NCBI RefSeq assembly: GCF_004963255.1
Contig: NZ_SUGA01000027.1
Coordinates: 1 to 64,000 of the forward strand
DNA length: 64,000 nt
Direction of reading: 5' to 3'
Source of the DNA: Mesorhizobium sp.
Lineage (GTDB): Bacteria > Pseudomonadota > Alphaproteobacteria > Rhizobiales > Rhizobiaceae
Within the stretch, counting starts at the first letter, position 1; every line of letters begins with the position of its first letter. Positions 23,978 to 32,534 of this stretch are shown one piece after another. The notes beneath the pieces are model-generated. The model worked only from the letters and a program-made list of their open reading frames with translations, had not been told where the DNA came from and did not search any database. The translations under genes and the position numbers were made by a program.

Positions 23978-24301
23978 TCACTGAGCAGTGCTATCCGCCG
24001 GCTTCATGGCATCCGCCGGCTTCATGGCGTCGGTTGCAGGCTTCATGGCATCTGTCGCCGGCTTCATGGCATCCGTGGCCGGCTTCATCGCCTCAGTACT
24101 CATCGCATCGGGCTTCATGGCATCGGCGGGCTTCATGGCGTCGGCCGGCTTCATGGCATCCGTCGCCGGCTTCATCGCATCGGTCGCCATCGCATTGGCG
24201 GGCTTCATCGCGTTGGTCGTGTCATCGGCGCGGGCGCCGGCTACGAAGACCGAAGCGGAAAGCGCGAGGGCCAGAGCCGGCAGCGTGAGGAACTTGGTCA
24301 T
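23978..24301 (-). CDS. Secreted AMKPAD-repeat low-complexity protein
   Basis: This 107-residue protein has a signal peptide (cleavage likely after ARA near residue 26), then is made almost wholly of the six-residue unit AMKPAD or AMKPAT repeated about a dozen times. It resembles the pentapeptide MxKDx-type repeat proteins of proteobacteria. The DNA repeat unit is 18 bases, so the copy number can change by slippage without a frameshift. The role is unknown; the mature part is basic and methionine-rich. The DUF1223 gene ends on the same side upstream. Confidence 0.75.
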   Translation of the reverse strand: MTKFLTLPALALALSASVFVAGARADDTTNAMKPANAMATDAMKPATDAMKPADAMKPADAMKPDAMSTEAMKPATDAMKPATDAMKPATDAMKPADAMKPADSTAQ

Positions 24302-24388
24302 GGTCGTACTCCTTGGGTTTTGGCGCGCGCATGCGGGCCTTGGTGAAGCGTTGCCGCTCATGCGGCCCCGCGCGAAGGAAATGAAAAA

Positions 24389-25075
24389 TCAGTTGGCGGC
24401 GGCGGCCAGGATCGGCCCGCCGCGCGGCGCCTGCACCAGCACGGCCGTGCTCAAGCCGCCGCTGGCCGCCGGCAGCGGCAGCGTGGTCGCTTCGCCGTTC
24501 CAGCTGCCGAGCTTTGTCAGCGCATGCACGACATTGGCGTGCGGCAGCGTGCGGCCGGTGTTCTCGCCGCGCGCCACCGGCACCTCGACGACGCCTCTGT
24601 TGTAACGCACCAGCCAGATGTCGGCGCCGCCGCCCGGCGCCTTGCCGGCGCCGATGCTGACCTTGCCCTGCCCGAGCGAAAGCTCCGGGCCCTGCGGGCG
24701 GCCGCCCTTGGCGATCAGCCCCTGGATCTCGCCCGACCGAGCACCGACGCCATCCGCGCGGCCATTCACCACCACCTGTGGCGTGAATGGCCCGTCGCGG
24801 CCGAGCGACGGCTCATAGGTCACCTGGCGGTCGGTGAATTCCTTGCGGCCAAAGGTGTCCTTCCAGCCGAGATAGTCCCAATAGGTGACGTTGAACGACA
24901 GCGCCAGCACACCCGGCTGGTCCTTGACCTTGATCAGGTTGGCATTGGCTGGCGGGCAGGACGAGCAGCCCTGGCTGGTGAACAGCTCGACCACGGTCAA
25001 TGGCTGGGCGGCCGCGGCACCGATCGTGGCCGCGAGCATCGCGCCGGCGAGCAGGCCTGTCTTCAATCCGGTCAT
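24389..25075 (-). CDS. DUF1223 thioredoxin-fold periplasmic protein
   Basis: This 228-residue protein has a signal peptide (MTGLKTGLLAGAMLAATIGAAAA) and the DUF1223 core VVELFTSQGCSSCPPANANLIKV, with a thioredoxin-like C-S-S-C motif. FNVTYWDYLGWKDTFG, RQVTYEPSLGRDGPFTPQVVVNGR and the beta-rich second half complete the family pattern. It is expected in the periplasm with a redox role that is not defined. An in-frame ATG at 25102 would add nine residues; 25075 gives the more typical signal peptide. Confidence 0.85.
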   Translation of the reverse strand: MTGLKTGLLAGAMLAATIGAAAAQPLTVVELFTSQGCSSCPPANANLIKVKDQPGVLALSFNVTYWDYLGWKDTFGRKEFTDRQVTYEPSLGRDGPFTPQVVVNGRADGVGARSGEIQGLIAKGGRPQGPELSLGQGKVSIGAGKAPGGGADIWLVRYNRGVVEVPVARGENTGRTLPHANVVHALTKLGSWNGEATTLPLPAASGGLSTAVLVQAPRGGPILAAAAN

Positions 25076-25191
25076 GGGAAGCAATCTCCGTAGCGGGGTC
25101 ATGCTCCCATTTCGCCAGCGCGGATCGCTTCGTTACAGGCTTCACCGGTTTGTGATTGCAGGCCGCTTCTTCTCCGATCGCGGAAGAAGGC

Positions 25192-25536
25192 TCATCCGTT
25201 CGCTGCGCGGCTATCTTGCGGCGCTTCGGCCCTTTCCGTCAGCCCGTAATCGCGCACGACCTGGGCGATCCGCAGACGGTAGCCGGCAAAGATGCCGCCG
25301 CGGCCGGCTTTTTGCGCCTGGCGGTGCTCCTCGGTGTTGCGCCAGGCTTTCACCGCTTCCTCGTCGCGCCAGAAGGACAGCGACAGCACCCGCTTCGGGT
25401 CGGTCAGGCTCTGGAAGCGCTCGACCGAGATGAAGCCGTCGATGCTTTCGAGCAGCGGCTTGAGCTCGGCGGCGATGCCGAGATAGGCATCGCGCTTTCC
25501 TTCGGCCGGTTCGACCTCGAAGATGACAGCGATCAT
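25192..25536 (-). CDS. Antibiotic biosynthesis monooxygenase (ABM) family protein
   Basis: This 114-residue single-domain protein has the dimeric alpha-beta barrel pattern of the ABM family (MIAVIFEVEPAEGKRDAYL, LKPLLESIDGFISVERFQSL, VLSLSFWRDEEAVKAWRNTEEH). Members include cofactor-free monooxygenases and heme-degrading enzymes, but many have no known substrate. Its ATG overlaps the stop of the NIPSNAP-family gene, so both are expressed together from the promoter that faces the ArsR gene. Confidence 0.83.
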   Translation of the reverse strand: MIAVIFEVEPAEGKRDAYLGIAAELKPLLESIDGFISVERFQSLTDPKRVLSLSFWRDEEAVKAWRNTEEHRQAQKAGRGGIFAGYRLRIAQVVRDYGLTERAEAPQDSRAANG

Positions 25537-25901
25537 GCCTCTATTCCTTCCTTGACGGTCACGTCGGTGCGAAAGAGCTGCCTTGGACCGTGCGGCCCCG
25601 ACACCAGCTTCAGGAAGACGCGATCTTCCTTCAAGATGAACTTCTCGCGCCTGGCGAACTCGTAATTTGCCTTGCCCGCGGGGTCGGCGGCAAGCCGCGC
25701 GCGATAGGCTTCGTAGGCGGCGAGGCTCTCGATGTTGTAGGCGGCATAGGCCGTGGTGGCCGAGCCTTCATGTGGCGCGTAATAGCCGATGAGCTCGGCG
25801 CCGCAGCGCGGAATGGCCTGGCCCCAGGCGCGCGCATATTGCTCGAAGGCCGCCTTGCCGAACGGGTCGATCTCATAGCGGATGAAGCAGGTGATGGTCA
25901 T
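25533..25901 (-). CDS. NIPSNAP family protein
   Basis: This 122-residue protein has a ferredoxin-like alpha-beta barrel sequence (MTITCFIRYEIDPFGKAAFEQYARAW, then AYNIESLAAYEAYRARL, FILKEDRVFLKLV) matching the NIPSNAP family. The ATG at 25901 follows GAGGAG at good distance. It is first in a two-gene unit with the ABM protein and diverges from an ArsR-type regulator; the spacing and paired operators suggest that the regulator controls it. No substrate is known. Confidence 0.82.
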   Translation of the reverse strand: MTITCFIRYEIDPFGKAAFEQYARAWGQAIPRCGAELIGYYAPHEGSATTAYAAYNIESLAAYEAYRARLAADPAGKANYEFARREKFILKEDRVFLKLVSGPHGPRQLFRTDVTVKEGIEA

Positions 25902-25939
25902 GTCGGTCTCCTCGTCGGTTTGCTTGCGCACATCGATGC

Positions 25940-25955
25940 TTCGACCGTGATCGAA
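25940..25955. promoter_or_regulatory. Putative ArsR-type operator 1
   Basis: TTCGA-N6-TCGAA dyad preceded by ATGC, in the promoter of the NIPSNAP/ABM unit. An identical dyad with the same ATGC prefix lies at 26055-26070, 115 bases away. Confidence 0.6.
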
Positions 25956-26054
25956 ACATCGCTGGCGCCCCCTGTGCTAGGCATTCTCCTGTCAGGAGCG
26001 TTTGCCGGGGCTGCTTGAGATGGCCGCAGAATAATGCTTCCCTGACGGGAATGC

Positions 26055-26070
26055 TTCGATGAGGATCGAA
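26055..26070. promoter_or_regulatory. Putative ArsR-type operator 2
   Basis: Second TTCGA-N6-TCGAA dyad, ending two bases before the ATG of the ArsR gene, where a bound repressor would block its own translation start region. Confidence 0.6.
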
Positions 26071-26072
26071 CC

Positions 26073-26744
26073 ATGCGTGAAGGACCCGATATCGCCCGCA
26101 TTGCCAGCCTGGTCGGCGACCCGGCCCGCGCCAATATGCTGAACGCGCTGATGGGCGGCACCGCGCTGACGGCGTCGGAGCTGGCGCTGGAAGCCGGCGT
26201 GTCGCTGCCCACCGCTTCCTCGCATCTGTCGAAGCTGATGGAGGGCGGGCTGCTGACCTTGGCGAGCCAGGGCCGGCACCGCTATTACGGGCTCGCCAGC
26301 GCGCAGGTGGCGGGCATGATCGAGGCGATCATCGGCGTCGCCGAGGCGGTCGGTCCGAAGCGCGTGCGGCCGGGACCGCGCGACGCGGCCATGCGGGTGG
26401 CGCGGGTCTGCTACGACCACCTCGCCGGCGAGCAGGCGGTGGCGATGCTCGACCGGCTCTTCGACAAGAAGCTTCTGCTGCGCGACAACGAGATCCGGCT
26501 CTCGTCAGCCGGCGCCTCGCATTTTTCCGCGCTCGGCATCGACATCCAGGCCAAGGCGCGGCGGCCGGTGTGCCGCGCCTGCCTCGACTGGAGCGTGCGG
26601 CGCTCGCATCTCGCCGGCACGCTCGGCGCCGCCATCCTCGACAAGATCATCGCCGAGAAATGGGCCCGCCGCGAGAAAGACAGCCGCGCCGTGGTGTTCT
26701 CGCCCGGAGGAAAGCGGGAGTTCGAGAGGGTGTTTCTGTCCTAG
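26073..26744 (+). CDS. ArsR-family transcriptional regulator
   Basis: This 223-residue protein begins with an ArsR winged helix (IASLVGDPARANMLNALMGG, LTASELALEAGVSLPTASSHLSKLMEGGLL, GRHRYYGLAS; residues 8-85). The second half is a domain of about 130 residues with CRACLDWSVRRSHLAGTLGAAI near its middle, found in this longer ArsR group. Metal-binding cysteines of classical ArsR are absent from the recognition helix, so the signal is probably not arsenic. Two matching dyads lie between it and the divergent NIPSNAP/ABM genes. Convergent with ligD. Confidence 0.88.
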   Translation: MREGPDIARIASLVGDPARANMLNALMGGTALTASELALEAGVSLPTASSHLSKLMEGGLLTLASQGRHRYYGLASAQVAGMIEAIIGVAEAVGPKRVRPGPRDAAMRVARVCYDHLAGEQAVAMLDRLFDKKLLLRDNEIRLSSAGASHFSALGIDIQAKARRPVCRACLDWSVRRSHLAGTLGAAILDKIIAEKWARREKDSRAVVFSPGGKREFERVFLS

Positions 26745-26792
26745 GCGGACAATCTCGCGATGCTGGCGGGACAGCGACGCTTGCTGCGCCAG

Positions 26793-29294
26793 CTAACTCC
26801 GCTTCAACGCCTTCCCCAGCTTGAAGAACTCCTTCCACGGATCGGCCTTCTTCAGTTGCGCCAGCGTCGTCTTACCCCCCAGCGGGAAGGCATTCGGCGG
26901 AAGACCCTTCTCGATCTCCGGCCAGGTCACCGGCATCGATATCGTGGCGCCCTTCTTGGCGCGCGAGGAATAGGGCGCGACGGTGGTCGAGCCGCGGCCG
27001 TTGCGCAGATAGTCGACGAAGATCTTTCCCGTGCGCGCCTTCTTCGACAGCGTCGCCGTGTAGCGGTCAGGCGCCGCCTGCTCCAGCGCGCGGGCGAAGT
27101 CGTGGGCAAAATCCTTGACCTCGTCCCATTCCGCCGAGGGCTTCAGCGGCACCAGCACATGATAGCCCTTTCCGCCGGAGGTCTTGACCAGGTTCAGCAG
27201 CGACAGCTCATCGAGTTGCTTGCGGATGTCGAGCGCCGCCTCGCGCACTTTGGAGACATCGACGCCTTCGTCCGGATCGAGGTCGAAGATGATCTGGTCC
27301 GGTTTCTCCAGAGCATCGATCGTCGAGCCCCAGATGTGGACTTCGACCACGCCATACTGGACCAGCGCCGCCAGCCCGTCGAAATCCTTGATGTAGAGGA
27401 TCTCCTCGCCATCGGTCGGATCTTTCATGCGGGCGATCTTGTCGCTCATGCCGGGCGAGGCGTGTTTCTGGAAGAAGCGCTGGCCGTGGACGCCGTCCGG
27501 CGCGCGCACGAGGCTCAGCGGCCGGTTGACGACGAATTGCTCCATGCGCGGCCACACCAGCGCGTAGTGTTCGAGCAGGTCCTGTTTCGAAACCTTCTCG
27601 TCGGGCCACAGCAGCTTGTCGGGATGCGAGAGTTTAATCGATGTCTTCGCCGTTCCAGCCGAGGGCTTCGACGGCGTCTTTGCGCCCGGCTTTGCCTGGC
27701 TCTCGGCCTTTTTCGGCTTTTCTTGCACGACTTCCTCCGCCGGCTTGTCCTCGCGCAGCCCCTGGAACGAGGCGTGGCGGATTATACGGTCGGATGTCCA
27801 GCTGCGGAACTCCACCTCGCCGACAAGCTCGGGCTTGACGAAGGTGAGCCCCTTGCCCTTCGGCACGGTCGCCGAGAAGGGCGATGTCTTCGCCTCGAGG
27901 CGATCGAGCTTCTTCTTCAAATCCGCCATCACCTTGCCGGAAAAGCCGGTGCCGACACGGCCGGCGTAATTGAGCTTGCCGCCTTCGTAATAGCCGACGA
28001 GAAGCGAGCGCACGCCCCGCCCGGTCTTGTCCGAAGGCAGATAGCCGCCGATGACGAATTCCTGCCGGAGCGTGCATTTTGACTTGATCCAGGTGAGCCC
28101 CCGCCCGCTGCGATAGGGCGCGTCGGCGCGCTTCGACACCACGCCTTCGAGGCCCATGCGGCAGACATGCTGCAGCATGACCTTGCCGGGCTCGTGGAAA
28201 TGGTCGCTGAAGCGCAGCGCCGAATCTTCGGGCTGCTCGCCCAGCAGTTCGGCCAGCGCCTGCTTGCGCTCGACCAGCGGCTCGCGGCGCAGATCCTCGC
28301 CGTCGAGCCGCATCAGGTCGAAGACATAATAGATGAAGCGGTCGGCGCGACGGGCCGACAGGTCCGCCTGCAGCAGGGGGAAGGACGACACGCCGCTGTC
28401 GGCCAGCACCACGACCTCGCCGTCGATGATGGCATCGCGGCATTTCAATCTGGCCACTGCGGCGGTGACCGGCCCCTCGAATTTGCCGGTCCAGTCGAGG
28501 CCGGCGCGGGTGAGCAGCCTGACCTCGCTGCCTTCGATCTGCGCCTGCATGCGATAGCCGTCGAATTTCACTTCATGCAGCCAGTCGTCGCCGGTGGGTG
28601 CTTCCTTCTCCAGCGTCGCCAGCTGCGGCTCGATGAATTCGAGGCGCCTAGCCTGCCCGGCTTTGGCCTTGCCGGCGGCCGGCCTGTTTGACTGCCAGAC
28701 CTTCGGTGTCTGCCCCTTGGCCGCCTTGCCTTCGCCGACCTCCTCGATGGTCAGGCCCGATTTCACCGATTGCGGTTCTTCTTCGAGGATATCCTCGCCA
28801 GGACGGGCAGCGGCATCGTCGGATTTGATCAGCAGCCAGTTGTCGCGCTTCTCGCCGGGGCGCGGCCTCAGCCTGACCAGATGCCAGCGCCCGTTGAGCT
28901 TGTGGCCTTCGAGCTCGAAGTCGATATGGCCCTTCTTCATGCCCTGAGCGGGATCGCCATCCGGTGTCCATCTGCCCTCGTCCCAGACCAGGACCGAGCC
29001 GCCGCCATACTGGCCCTTCGGAATGGTGCCTTCGAAGGAGGCGTAGTCGATCGGGTGATCCTCGACATGCACGGCCAGCCGCTTCTCATGCGGGTCGAGG
29101 CTCGGGCCGCGCGTCACCGCCCAGCTCCACAGCACGCCGTCGTGCTCCAGCCGGAAATCGTAATGAAGCCGCGTCGCGGCATGCTTCTGGACGACGAAGA
29201 TGCCGCCGCCCTGCTTGCCGCGCTTCACCTTGCCGGCCGGCTCGGCGGTTTTCTTGAAGTCGCGCTTGGCGTGATATTGTTCGAGGCTGGCCAT
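26793..29294 (-). CDS. ligD: Non-homologous end-joining DNA ligase LigD
   Basis: This 833-residue LigD has all three activities in the order phosphoesterase, ligase, polymerase. The N-terminal 3'-phosphoesterase (residues 25-180) has RLHYDFRLEHDGVLWSWAV and EDHPIDYASFEGTIP. The ATP-dependent ligase (220-500) has adenylation Lys243 in EVKFDGYR. The primase-polymerase (550-833) has the DLD metal pair at 671-673. LigD seals double-strand breaks held by Ku. It follows the Ku gene by nine bases on the same strand, so the two are one operon. Confidence 0.95.
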   Translation of the reverse strand: MASLEQYHAKRDFKKTAEPAGKVKRGKQGGGIFVVQKHAATRLHYDFRLEHDGVLWSWAVTRGPSLDPHEKRLAVHVEDHPIDYASFEGTIPKGQYGGGSVLVWDEGRWTPDGDPAQGMKKGHIDFELEGHKLNGRWHLVRLRPRPGEKRDNWLLIKSDDAAARPGEDILEEEPQSVKSGLTIEEVGEGKAAKGQTPKVWQSNRPAAGKAKAGQARRLEFIEPQLATLEKEAPTGDDWLHEVKFDGYRMQAQIEGSEVRLLTRAGLDWTGKFEGPVTAAVARLKCRDAIIDGEVVVLADSGVSSFPLLQADLSARRADRFIYYVFDLMRLDGEDLRREPLVERKQALAELLGEQPEDSALRFSDHFHEPGKVMLQHVCRMGLEGVVSKRADAPYRSGRGLTWIKSKCTLRQEFVIGGYLPSDKTGRGVRSLLVGYYEGGKLNYAGRVGTGFSGKVMADLKKKLDRLEAKTSPFSATVPKGKGLTFVKPELVGEVEFRSWTSDRIIRHASFQGLREDKPAEEVVQEKPKKAESQAKPGAKTPSKPSAGTAKTSIKLSHPDKLLWPDEKVSKQDLLEHYALVWPRMEQFVVNRPLSLVRAPDGVHGQRFFQKHASPGMSDKIARMKDPTDGEEILYIKDFDGLAALVQYGVVEVHIWGSTIDALEKPDQIIFDLDPDEGVDVSKVREAALDIRKQLDELSLLNLVKTSGGKGYHVLVPLKPSAEWDEVKDFAHDFARALEQAAPDRYTATLSKKARTGKIFVDYLRNGRGSTTVAPYSSRAKKGATISMPVTWPEIEKGLPPNAFPLGGKTTLAQLKKADPWKEFFKLGKALKRS

Positions 29295-29303
29295 TGCGGG
29301 CTC

Positions 29304-30164
29304 CTATGCGGACTTGCGCTTCGGCGCGGCCTTGGCCTTCGCTCGTTTGGTCGGCGCTTTGGAGGATGCTTTGCCGGCTTTGCCGTCGTCGGCGTTGAGG
29401 CTCTTCTTCAGCGCGTCGAACAGGTTAACGACATTGGACGGTTTCGGCGATGCCTTGGCCTTCGGCGCCTTTCTCCCGGCCTTCCTGGAGCGGACCAGCT
29501 CGAGCAGCGATTCCTCGTAGCGATCCCTGAACTTTGCAGGATCGAACTTCGCCTTCTTCTTGTCGATGATGTTCTCGGCGAGCCCGACCATCTCGCCGTC
29601 TAGCTTCGCGGACTGGATGTCGGCGAAGATCTGGGATGCCTCGCGAACCGTGTCTCCGTAGCGCAGCGTCGTCAGCAGCATGCCTTTGCCGAACGGCTCG
29701 ATCATCGCCGGGCGCTCCCGCTGATAAAGCACGATGCGGGCGAGGCCGGCCATTTTCTTCTCGGCAAGCGCATCGCGAATGACGGCGAAGGCCTCCTGCG
29801 AGACCTTGTCGGCGGGGGAGACGTAATAGGGCGTGTCGAGATAGACCTGGTCGATCGAGGCCTTGTCGACGAAACCGTCGAGATCGAGCGTGTGCGAGGA
29901 CTCGATCTGGACCGCCTCGATATCCTCGTCCTCGATGCGGATGAATTCGTCCTTGCCGACCTCGAAACCCCTGACCTCCTCATCCTCTTCCAGCGGCTTG
30001 CCGCTTTTCTGGTCGACATAGATGCGCCGGACCCTGTTTCCGGTCTTGCGGTTGAGGATGTGGAAGGACACCTTTTCGGCGTGGGTGACGACGTTGCTCA
30101 GTTGGATGGCGCAGGTGACCAGTGAAAGCTTGAGATAACCGCTCCAGGCGGGGCGCGGCGCCAT
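29304..30164 (-). CDS. ku: Ku DNA end-binding protein
   Basis: This 286-residue prokaryotic Ku forms a ring on DNA ends and recruits LigD. Features are the start MAPRPAWSGYLKLSLVTC, the core VSFHILNRKTGNRVRRIYVD, and a lysine- and alanine-rich tail from about residue 240 that typically extends onto DNA. The ATG at 30164 with AAGGAGT before it is chosen over the upstream in-frame TTG at 30203. Rhizobia often carry several ku genes; here ku and ligD are paired, which suggests the main NHEJ pair of this genome. Confidence 0.94.
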   Translation of the reverse strand: MAPRPAWSGYLKLSLVTCAIQLSNVVTHAEKVSFHILNRKTGNRVRRIYVDQKSGKPLEEDEEVRGFEVGKDEFIRIEDEDIEAVQIESSHTLDLDGFVDKASIDQVYLDTPYYVSPADKVSQEAFAVIRDALAEKKMAGLARIVLYQRERPAMIEPFGKGMLLTTLRYGDTVREASQIFADIQSAKLDGEMVGLAENIIDKKKAKFDPAKFRDRYEESLLELVRSRKAGRKAPKAKASPKPSNVVNLFDALKKSLNADDGKAGKASSKAPTKRAKAKAAPKRKSA

Positions 30165-30278
30165 GACGAACACTCCTTGCAACATCGGGGCAGGATCGGA
30201 CAAACCGAAACGGCTGGAACGCCGCTTCGGTTCCCCGGGGAAGGAAGGCCGACGCCACGCGCCGGCCTTATCGTCAGG

Positions 30279-30785
30279 CTATTCGGCCGCCTGCAGGTTG
30301 ATCTTGCTTTCGGCGATCTCGGTGAGCTTGCGGTCGGTCGCCTCTTCTTCCTTGAGGTTCTTGGCCAGAACATTGGCGCAATCGCTGCGGCCGAGCTGCT
30401 TGGCCCAGGCGATCAGCGTGCCGTAGCGCGTTATCTCATAGTGTTCGACGGCCTGCGCCGAGGCGATCAGCGCCGCATCGAGGACTTCCTTGTCGTCGAC
30501 ATCGCCGCTCACCTCGTCGGCCTCCGCGAGGATGCCGTCGATGGCCGGGCAGTTGACCGTCTTGGCCTTGACGCCATGCAGCTCGAACACCTGCTCGACC
30601 CGCTCGATGTGACCCTTGGTCTGCGTGAGATGCTTCTCGAAGCCGGCCTTCAACTGCGGATCGGTCGCCTTGTCGATCATCTTCGGCAGCGATTTCTCGA
30701 TCTGCTTCTCGGCATAATAGATGTCGCGCAGCGTGTGGATGAAGAGATCGTCCAGTGTCTTGATGTCCTTCGAAAAGAAGCCCAT
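30279..30785 (-). CDS. YciE/DUF892 ferritin-like protein
   Basis: This 168-residue all-helical protein of the YciE group has LDDLFIHTLRDIYYAEKQIEKSLPKM at residues 11-36, LTQTKGHIERVEQVFELHG, and VEHYEITRYGTLIAWAKQLG near 118-137. Glu and His residues repeated on the helices match the di-iron ferritin-like fold. Members are stress-inducible and of unclear biochemical role. It lies about 115 bases before ku on the same strand, an arrangement that may point to stress-linked expression with NHEJ, but this is speculative. Confidence 0.85.
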   Translation of the reverse strand: MGFFSKDIKTLDDLFIHTLRDIYYAEKQIEKSLPKMIDKATDPQLKAGFEKHLTQTKGHIERVEQVFELHGVKAKTVNCPAIDGILAEADEVSGDVDDKEVLDAALIASAQAVEHYEITRYGTLIAWAKQLGRSDCANVLAKNLKEEEATDRKLTEIAESKINLQAAE

Positions 30786-31184
30786 GGCGGTTGCCTTTCC
30801 ATGTTTCGCATTATCGGGAAGTTGCGCGGCGGGATAGCCGTCAACATGGCCGGGTTCATCCCGGCCCTTGCGGGATCAACGTCGTCTTCCGGGACAGGTT
30901 CCTGCTCGCCCGGTCGCGCGAAAGGAAATTTCCTGCCGCCGGGGGAAGGTGAAACGGAAGCGCGGCCAAGCGACATCGGAACGAAACATATGTGATGCAA
31001 AAGTCACACGACGCGGAAAGGCGACGAAAGGCACCGAAACACCGCGAATCAGCCGCAATCCGGCCACGATGCAACGAGTTTCGGACCAGAAATTAACATC
31101 ACGTTCACCGACTATTCACGCCTCGACGCTATGCTCTCGAACAATTCGGACGGGACATCCGAAAGCGGGACAGGGACAGTTAAA
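30786..31184. other. Intergenic stretch of about 400 bases
   Basis: Apart from the promoter region of the YciE-like gene nothing is recognised. The segment 31075-31184 is less GC-rich and probably holds the promoter of the small gene at 31185. Confidence 0.4.
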
Positions 31185-31331
31185 ATGAACTTCTGGAACC
31201 ACATTACAGGCTACGCTGCCGCCATTCGCGAATTCGTCGCGCCGACCTATCGGCCGGAGCGCTATTACATGCGCGGCCCGGGGCCGGCCTGTGCGCGTCG
31301 CGGCAATTCGCTGGGCGTCAGCGCGAACTGA
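31185..31331 (+). CDS. Possible small protein of 48 residues
   Basis: An ATG preceded by GGGACAGTTAAA opens a 48-codon frame (start MNFWNHITGYAAAIREFVAP, end RGNSLGVSAN). Codon choice has the chromosomal GC bias at third positions and the upstream stretch is AT-richer like a promoter. I know of no family. It could be a real short gene or chance; a longer in-frame start at 31131 is less likely. Confidence 0.35.
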   Translation: MNFWNHITGYAAAIREFVAPTYRPERYYMRGPGPACARRGNSLGVSAN

Positions 31332-31497
31332 TCATGACCCGCCAACGCGCCCACCACAGCCGCATCTGCCGGCCGGCCGCCGACCAGCGCGCCACCACCT
31401 ATCGTGCCGAGCGCCTTGTGCTCGCCGCCAACTGGCGTGCGACAACGCCGCGACTTTGACGCCGCCGCCGGCTGGCTTAGTGTCTCCCTAGTTTGAC

Positions 31498-31545
31498 GCA
31501 ATTCCGGACGGAAAACCGCTCACACTTTTCCTGGAATTGCTTTTA
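31498..31545 (-). repeat. Family D repeat, copy 2
   Basis: GCAATTCCGGACGGAAAACC then CTCACACTTTTCCTGGAATTGC. It is an imperfect palindrome of 48 bases, inverted relative to the copy at 12213-12263 and located just before the DCC-family gene. Confidence 0.75.
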
Positions 31546-31569
31546 GGGACACAAGCAGCCGGGGCCGCC

Positions 31570-32022
31570 ATGACCGACCTGCCCGAACCGAACCGTCCCG
31601 CCTCTCCAAGCCAGGCCTATGACACCCGCCAGCCGCTGATCGTCTTCGACGGCGTCTGCGTGTTCTGCTCGGGTTTCGTCCAGCTCATCCTCAGGCTCGA
31701 CCGGGAAAAGCGCTTCCGCTTCGCCACGGCGCAATCGCCGTTCGGCGAGTCGCTGTTTCGCCGGCACGATCTTCAAACCGACGATTATGACAGCAACCTC
31801 GCCATCATAGACGGCGCCCCCTTCACCAAGCTCGACAGTTTCGTCGCGGTCATGGCCGCGCTCGGCTGGCCTTGGCGCGCCGCGAAGGCGCTGCTCATCC
31901 TGCCGCGTCCGCTGCGCGACTGGCTCTACGACCGCGTCGCCAGGAACCGCTACGCGCTGTTCGGCCGCAAGGACAGTTGCGAGATTCCTTCGGCTGAGTT
32001 GCGGGAGCGGCTGATCGGCTAA
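31570..32022 (+). CDS. DCC-family (DUF393) thiol-disulfide oxidoreductase-like protein
   Basis: This 150-residue protein carries the DCC motif VFDGVCVFCSGFVQLILRLD at residues 24-43 (DxxCxxC), with FRFATAQSPFGE following, as in the DUF393 family with a glutaredoxin-like fold. The family is thought to be redox-active but its substrate is unknown. ATG at 31570. Its stop codon TAA runs straight into the family E repeat at 32022. Confidence 0.88.
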   Translation: MTDLPEPNRPASPSQAYDTRQPLIVFDGVCVFCSGFVQLILRLDREKRFRFATAQSPFGESLFRRHDLQTDDYDSNLAIIDGAPFTKLDSFVAVMAALGWPWRAAKALLILPRPLRDWLYDRVARNRYALFGRKDSCEIPSAELRERLIG

Positions 32023-32125
32023 AGCGCGTCGCGATCTTTCAGATTCGCTCCATGCACTTTAGGTTTTTGATTTTACGCATGTCTTTTTCCCGAAACCGGT
32101 TCCCACTTTTGGGAGACATGCTTTA
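32022..32125 (-). repeat. Family E repeat, copy 2
   Basis: Reverse-oriented copy of the 12110-12213 unit: GCGTCGCGATCTTTCAGATTC, then GATTTTACGCATGTC, CCCGAAACCGG and GGGAGACATGCTTT. Like the first copy, it starts at the last bases of the upstream stop codon. Confidence 0.75.
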
Positions 32126-32156
32126 AGATCGGCGGGCTGGCCGGGCTGATAGTGCG

Positions 32157-32534
32157 CTATCGCGGTTGGCTCGAGCCGGCGCAGGGTTCGAGCACGGTGG
32201 CTTCGCCGGCCGCCCCGCCCAGCTCCCGGCAACCCATGACCGTGCACAGCGTCCAGCCTTCCCCGGTGGCGCCGGACGCCGCGAGCACCAGACGCGGCTG
32301 GGGCCCGATCCGTGGCGCATAGATCCACCAGCCGTCCCGCAGCACCGAGCCCTCGGGCGGGTCCATGCCGGCGCCGGAGCCTTTGACCCGCGCCTCGACG
32401 ACCTGCAGTCCGGCGGGCGACACTTTCCAATCCTCCCGCCAGCGCGTCCGTTCCACCGAATGCGTCCAGGACAGGGTGAAGGCGGCGGCGGCGAGCGTCA
32501 CCGTCTTGCCGGCGGCGAGGATGCACAGGCTCAT
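32157..32534 (-). CDS. DUF1850 domain protein
   Basis: This 125-residue protein starts with a signal-like segment (MSLCILAAGKTVTLAAAAF) and continues with FTLSWTHSVERTRWREDWKV, the recognised DUF1850 block, then a compact beta-rich region (LRDGWWIYAPRIGPQPRLVLAAS). DUF1850 genes are commonly found beside TAXI-type TRAP transporter permeases, as here: its ATG overlaps the stop of the permease gene. The role is unknown; an accessory periplasmic function in transport is likely. Confidence 0.8.
   Translation of the reverse strand: MSLCILAAGKTVTLAAAAFTLSWTHSVERTRWREDWKVSPAGLQVVEARVKGSGAGMDPPEGSVLRDGWWIYAPRIGPQPRLVLAASGATGEGWTLCTVMGCRELGGAAGEATVLEPCAGSSQPR

Noticed and set aside
23978..24301. CRISPR-like array from the 18-base repeats
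   Set aside because: Repeats are contiguous, in frame and coding, without spacers, and there are no cas genes.
31334..31459. 41-codon frame after the small gene at 31185
   Set aside because: Arg-rich composition like a shadow frame and no ribosome site.
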